Positions 61,361 through 64,000 of a stretch of 64,000 nt of DNA are shown here, piece by piece. The notes beneath the pieces were generated by a model. That model saw nothing but the letters and a program-made list of their open reading frames with translations. It was not told the DNA's origin and made no database searches. A program made the translations under genes and the position numbers. Every line of letters starts with the position of its first letter. The stretch's first letter is position 1. Source of the DNA: Chitinophagaceae bacterium (GTDB lineage: Bacteria > Bacteroidota > Bacteroidia > Chitinophagales > Chitinophagaceae); the NCBI GenBank assembly GCA_016786845.1, contig JAEUVB010000016.1, forward strand, positions 1 through 64,000, written 5' to 3'.

Positions 61361-63598
61361 ATGCGGAATATATCTTTAGTTGTGCTGTTAGCCTTGTGTT
61401 TACTCTTTAACCCTGAGCGATCCATGTCCCAACCTCCGCCCCCAAACTGTCCGCCATCTTATTCTGCGGGATACACCATCATAGGGGATTCCGTCTCTTT
61501 TTGTTTGGATGGGGTCAATCTGTCTATTATTCCAAGTTCCACATTGAATTCAACTGATTCATATTCAGTGAATTCCATCCCGTATAATCCTTATCCTTGG
61601 GTGGGTGCCAATGCAATCCTGGTAGGAATTGATGATATTTGGAGTGGTGTGGTTCCTTTACCTTTTCCTTTTTGTTTTTTTGGTCAAAAATATAATTCAG
61701 TTGTGATCGGTGCCAACGGGCAGGTAGGATTTGATGTTTCACAAGCCGGCATGTTCAATGCTTGGGCATCAAACGGATGGGTAGCTCCGAACAATAACGC
61801 AGCCATGAATAATACCATTATGGCACCTTATCAGGATGTCAATCCCGGTGTCATTTATGCCGGATCCAACATCACCTGGGATATTTACGGACAAGCACCT
61901 TGCCGATATATGGTTATTTCATGGGATAGTATCCCGATGTTCTCTTGTTCGAGTATGTTGAATTCAGCTCAAGTGGTTTTGTTTGAATCGACGTATCTGA
62001 TCGATATCAATATCAAGGAAAAACCGCTTTGTTCAACATGGAACGGAGGTGTGGCCCATGAAGGAATTCAGAATGCAACCGGTACCGTAGCCTTTATGGT
62101 TCCGGGCCGTAATGGTACCACCTGGCAGGCCACCAATGATAGCTATCGATTTACACCTTCGGGTACCCAAACCGTCAATTTCAATTATACCTGGATCGAC
62201 GTGAATACCGGAGCAGTATTAGGAACAGGCCCCACTCTCAGTTATTTCCCGACCACCAATACTCAGGTAACCGTTCAAATGACTGCCATCACGGATTGTG
62301 ATACCATACAAGCGGCTTTGAATGATACGATCAATATCATCGTGACGGGTAATGTGACCGCCGATTTCAATTATGAAGTACACTTAGGATGTGATGAAGA
62401 CACGGTGATCTTTACCAATACCTCTACCAGTTCTGTAGGAGGCGTTCCTTTATACCAATGGGATTTTGGTGACCTCAGCGGGTCTACCGCTACAAGCCCT
62501 ACCCATATTTATGCAGACCAAAACACCTATTCTGTTCGCTTGATCGCATCAGATAATGGCTGTATCGATACGATGATCAAAGTGATAGACCTCAACCATC
62601 CAATAAATGCTGCTTTCGCTGTAGGTCCGAATGATTCTATTTGTTTGGGAGATAATATGGTTGCTTCCAGTGTTTCTACCCCATTACTCTTCCTAACACA
62701 CGACTGGACCTGGGGCGACGGAGCTACAACGACCGGTAATCCGAGTGGACACATTTACGCAACTCCGGGTGTCTATACAATTAATCTGACCGTTACGGAT
62801 ACTTTAGGATGTGTTGATACATCGAGTATGCAGGTGTTTGTAGATAATCCGCCTTTTGTAGACTTCATCACTTCCGATGATAATGTATGTATTGGGGATC
62901 CGGTCTTTTTTAGTGATACCATGGCGCCGTTTACTCAGAGTTTTACCTGGGACTTCGGCGATGGTAGTACCCTGAATAATATTCATAACCCTTCCCATAG
63001 CTGGGCCAATCCGAATACAGCGGGATATACCGTTTCGCTGACAGGATACTATTTGATTTGTCCTCCGATGACCGTGACTAAAAATATCATTGTCAACGAT
63101 TATCCGAGTGTGAACCTGGGTGACGATACCACGATTTGTCCGGGCATTACCGGAGCGATTACCTTAGCTGACCTGAACAATCCAAGCGCTACATTCCTGT
63201 GGAATACCGGCGAAACCTCCAATTCGATTACTGTTACTCAACCGGGCCACTATTGGGTGATGGCCAGCAATGGTGATTGTACCACCACGGATAGCATCTG
63301 GATCATGCGCGATTGCTACCTCAATATTCCAAATTCATTTTCTCCGAATGGTGATGGATTGAATGACTACTTCCTCCCCAGAGAACTTTTAAGCAGTGGA
63401 CTAAAAACATTCAAGATGAATCTGTTTAATCGCTGGGGTGAATTGGTGTTTACGACGGATAAAATTGATGGCCGCGGATGGGATGGGAAGCTGAATGGTG
63501 TCAATCAGCCTATGGGTGTATTTGTTTATGTGATTGAAGCAGAATTCATAAACAATGTCCGGAAAAATTATACCGGAAATGTGACCCTCATTCGATAG
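61361..63598 (+). CDS. Secreted PKD-domain protein with CHU_C/gliding-type C-terminus
   Basis: A 745-residue exported protein. Signal peptide (MRNISLVVLLALCLLFNPERSMS). Residues 30-290 form a beta-rich domain with a W-D-S-I-P-M core. PKD domains follow: YQWDFGDLSGS, HDWTWGDGATTTG and FTWDFGDGSTLNN at about 340-560. The C-terminal 90 residues (IPNSFSPNGDGLNDYFLP, FNRWGELVFTTD, GWDGKLNG, PMGVFVYVIEAEF) are the type B T9SS sorting domain of gliding-motility-associated proteins (TIGR04131). It probably is a surface adhesin or structural protein. Confidence 0.92.
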   Translation: MRNISLVVLLALCLLFNPERSMSQPPPPNCPPSYSAGYTIIGDSVSFCLDGVNLSIIPSSTLNSTDSYSVNSIPYNPYPWVGANAILVGIDDIWSGVVPLPFPFCFFGQKYNSVVIGANGQVGFDVSQAGMFNAWASNGWVAPNNNAAMNNTIMAPYQDVNPGVIYAGSNITWDIYGQAPCRYMVISWDSIPMFSCSSMLNSAQVVLFESTYLIDINIKEKPLCSTWNGGVAHEGIQNATGTVAFMVPGRNGTTWQATNDSYRFTPSGTQTVNFNYTWIDVNTGAVLGTGPTLSYFPTTNTQVTVQMTAITDCDTIQAALNDTINIIVTGNVTADFNYEVHLGCDEDTVIFTNTSTSSVGGVPLYQWDFGDLSGSTATSPTHIYADQNTYSVRLIASDNGCIDTMIKVIDLNHPINAAFAVGPNDSICLGDNMVASSVSTPLLFLTHDWTWGDGATTTGNPSGHIYATPGVYTINLTVTDTLGCVDTSSMQVFVDNPPFVDFITSDDNVCIGDPVFFSDTMAPFTQSFTWDFGDGSTLNNIHNPSHSWANPNTAGYTVSLTGYYLICPPMTVTKNIIVNDYPSVNLGDDTTICPGITGAITLADLNNPSATFLWNTGETSNSITVTQPGHYWVMASNGDCTTTDSIWIMRDCYLNIPNSFSPNGDGLNDYFLPRELLSSGLKTFKMNLFNRWGELVFTTDKIDGRGWDGKLNGVNQPMGVFVYVIEAEFINNVRKNYTGNVTLIR

Positions 63599-63787
63599 AA
63601 ATCCCGTTATTCTCTCAACGGATACATTGTTTTTTTCGTCTTTTTAGTAGTTTACACCGCATGTCTTGTGATGGGTGAAATGAGGTATACGATTTATACC
63701 TTCATCCACTCAATGGGATCGTTCAATTTTTTCTCTCATTATGGTTGAAATTGAATGAATATCATCGGCATCATAAATAAGTCTACT

Positions 63788-64000
63788 ATGAAAAAACAAA
63801 TTTGCCTCTTTCTCTCCTTTTGGCTTACCGGGTTATTTACGGTCTATGCCGGCCCAAAAGGAAATTTGAACTTTATTGAGAATAAAAATCAATGGGATAA
63901 GGATATCCGGTTTAAAACGGATTTATCAGGCGGGCATATCTATTTTACAAATAACAGTTTTCGCTTTGTTTATTTTGATCCTTCTGATCTGGAAGAGGTG
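63788..64000 (+). CDS. N-terminus of a large secreted DUF7948-like protein (partial)
   Basis: A frame open from ATG 63788 to the right edge, 71 codons. It begins with a signal peptide (KKQICLFLSFWLTGLFTVYAG). The mature start, NLNFIENKNQWDKDIRFKTD followed by GGHIYFTNNSFRFVYF, matches the N-terminal module (FIENKGQWD type) common to large Bacteroidota SBBP/PKD proteins with sorting domains. The rest lies outside the window. Confidence 0.75.
   Translation, partial: MKKQICLFLSFWLTGLFTVYAGPKGNLNFIENKNQWDKDIRFKTDLSGGHIYFTNNSFRFVYFDPSDLEEV

Overview
The window is a chromosomal segment of a Bacteroidota bacterium, most like the Chitinophagales/Sphingobacteriia side of the phylum, although the exact family cannot be fixed from sequence alone. 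The evidence is the set of type IX secretion (T9SS) proteins with C-terminal sorting domains, an SprB-type giant repeat adhesin, a CHU_C/gliding-type C-terminal domain, and promoters of the phylum-specific form (-7 element TAnnTTTG, -33 TTTG) with almost no Shine-Dalgarno sequences. Base composition looks moderate to low in GC and even throughout. No rRNA, CRISPR array, intact insertion sequence or prophage is visible. There is one tRNA (Lys, UUU).

Layout. 1-6077: a giant secreted SprB-repeat protein that runs off the left edge. 6183-9883: LpxH-like pyrophosphatase, a carboxypeptidase-regulatory-like secreted protein, an M16 pseudo-peptidase and a short-chain dehydrogenase. 9884-10444: tRNA-Lys followed by a chain of hairpins bounded by a direct repeat of the tRNA 3' end. 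10445-12368: a BlaI/BlaR1-type regulatory pair with operator-like dyads. 12554-13840: a T9SS cargo protein. 13930-18382: a tightly coupled four-gene operon (UbiA prenyltransferase, secreted alpha-toroid cyclase-like protein, AttH/CrtC-like lipoprotein, polytopic degenerate UbiA-like protein) that looks like an unassigned isoprenoid pathway at the cell envelope. 18664-20675: an exonuclease/GIY-YIG fusion and a small secreted protein. 20881-25103: ATP synthase genes atpB-E-F-H-A, ending at a terminator without atpG, atpD or atpC.

25453-37699 is a surface-polysaccharide region: WecB epimerase, two asparagine-synthase-like amidotransferases, an LpxD-like acyltransferase, a PIG-L deacetylase, a GT4 glycosyltransferase, a beta-helix lyase-like protein, a polytopic Wzy-like protein and a WbpP/GalE-like epimerase. 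37722-45570 holds two large T9SS paralogues sharing an almost identical 3' end. 45636-53518 is housekeeping: class V aminotransferase, UvrC, YciH/SUI1, lipid kinase, NadC, a DUF4783 protein and GpmI. 53583-64000 holds a small membrane protein with a TonB-dependent receptor, a family 3 glycoside hydrolase, a BNR/sialidase-fold T9SS protein, RNase HII, a CtaA/COX15 heme A synthase, a PKD/CHU_C protein and the start of another large secreted protein.

The most unusual features are two intergenic arrays with an exact 21-bp period (26639-27016 and about 42146-42691), the UbiA/alpha-toroid/AttH operon with its degenerate second UbiA, the hairpin chain between duplicated tRNA ends, and a recurring layout in which the -7 promoter element lies only 4-9 nt before the start codon, implying many leaderless or nearly leaderless mRNAs.
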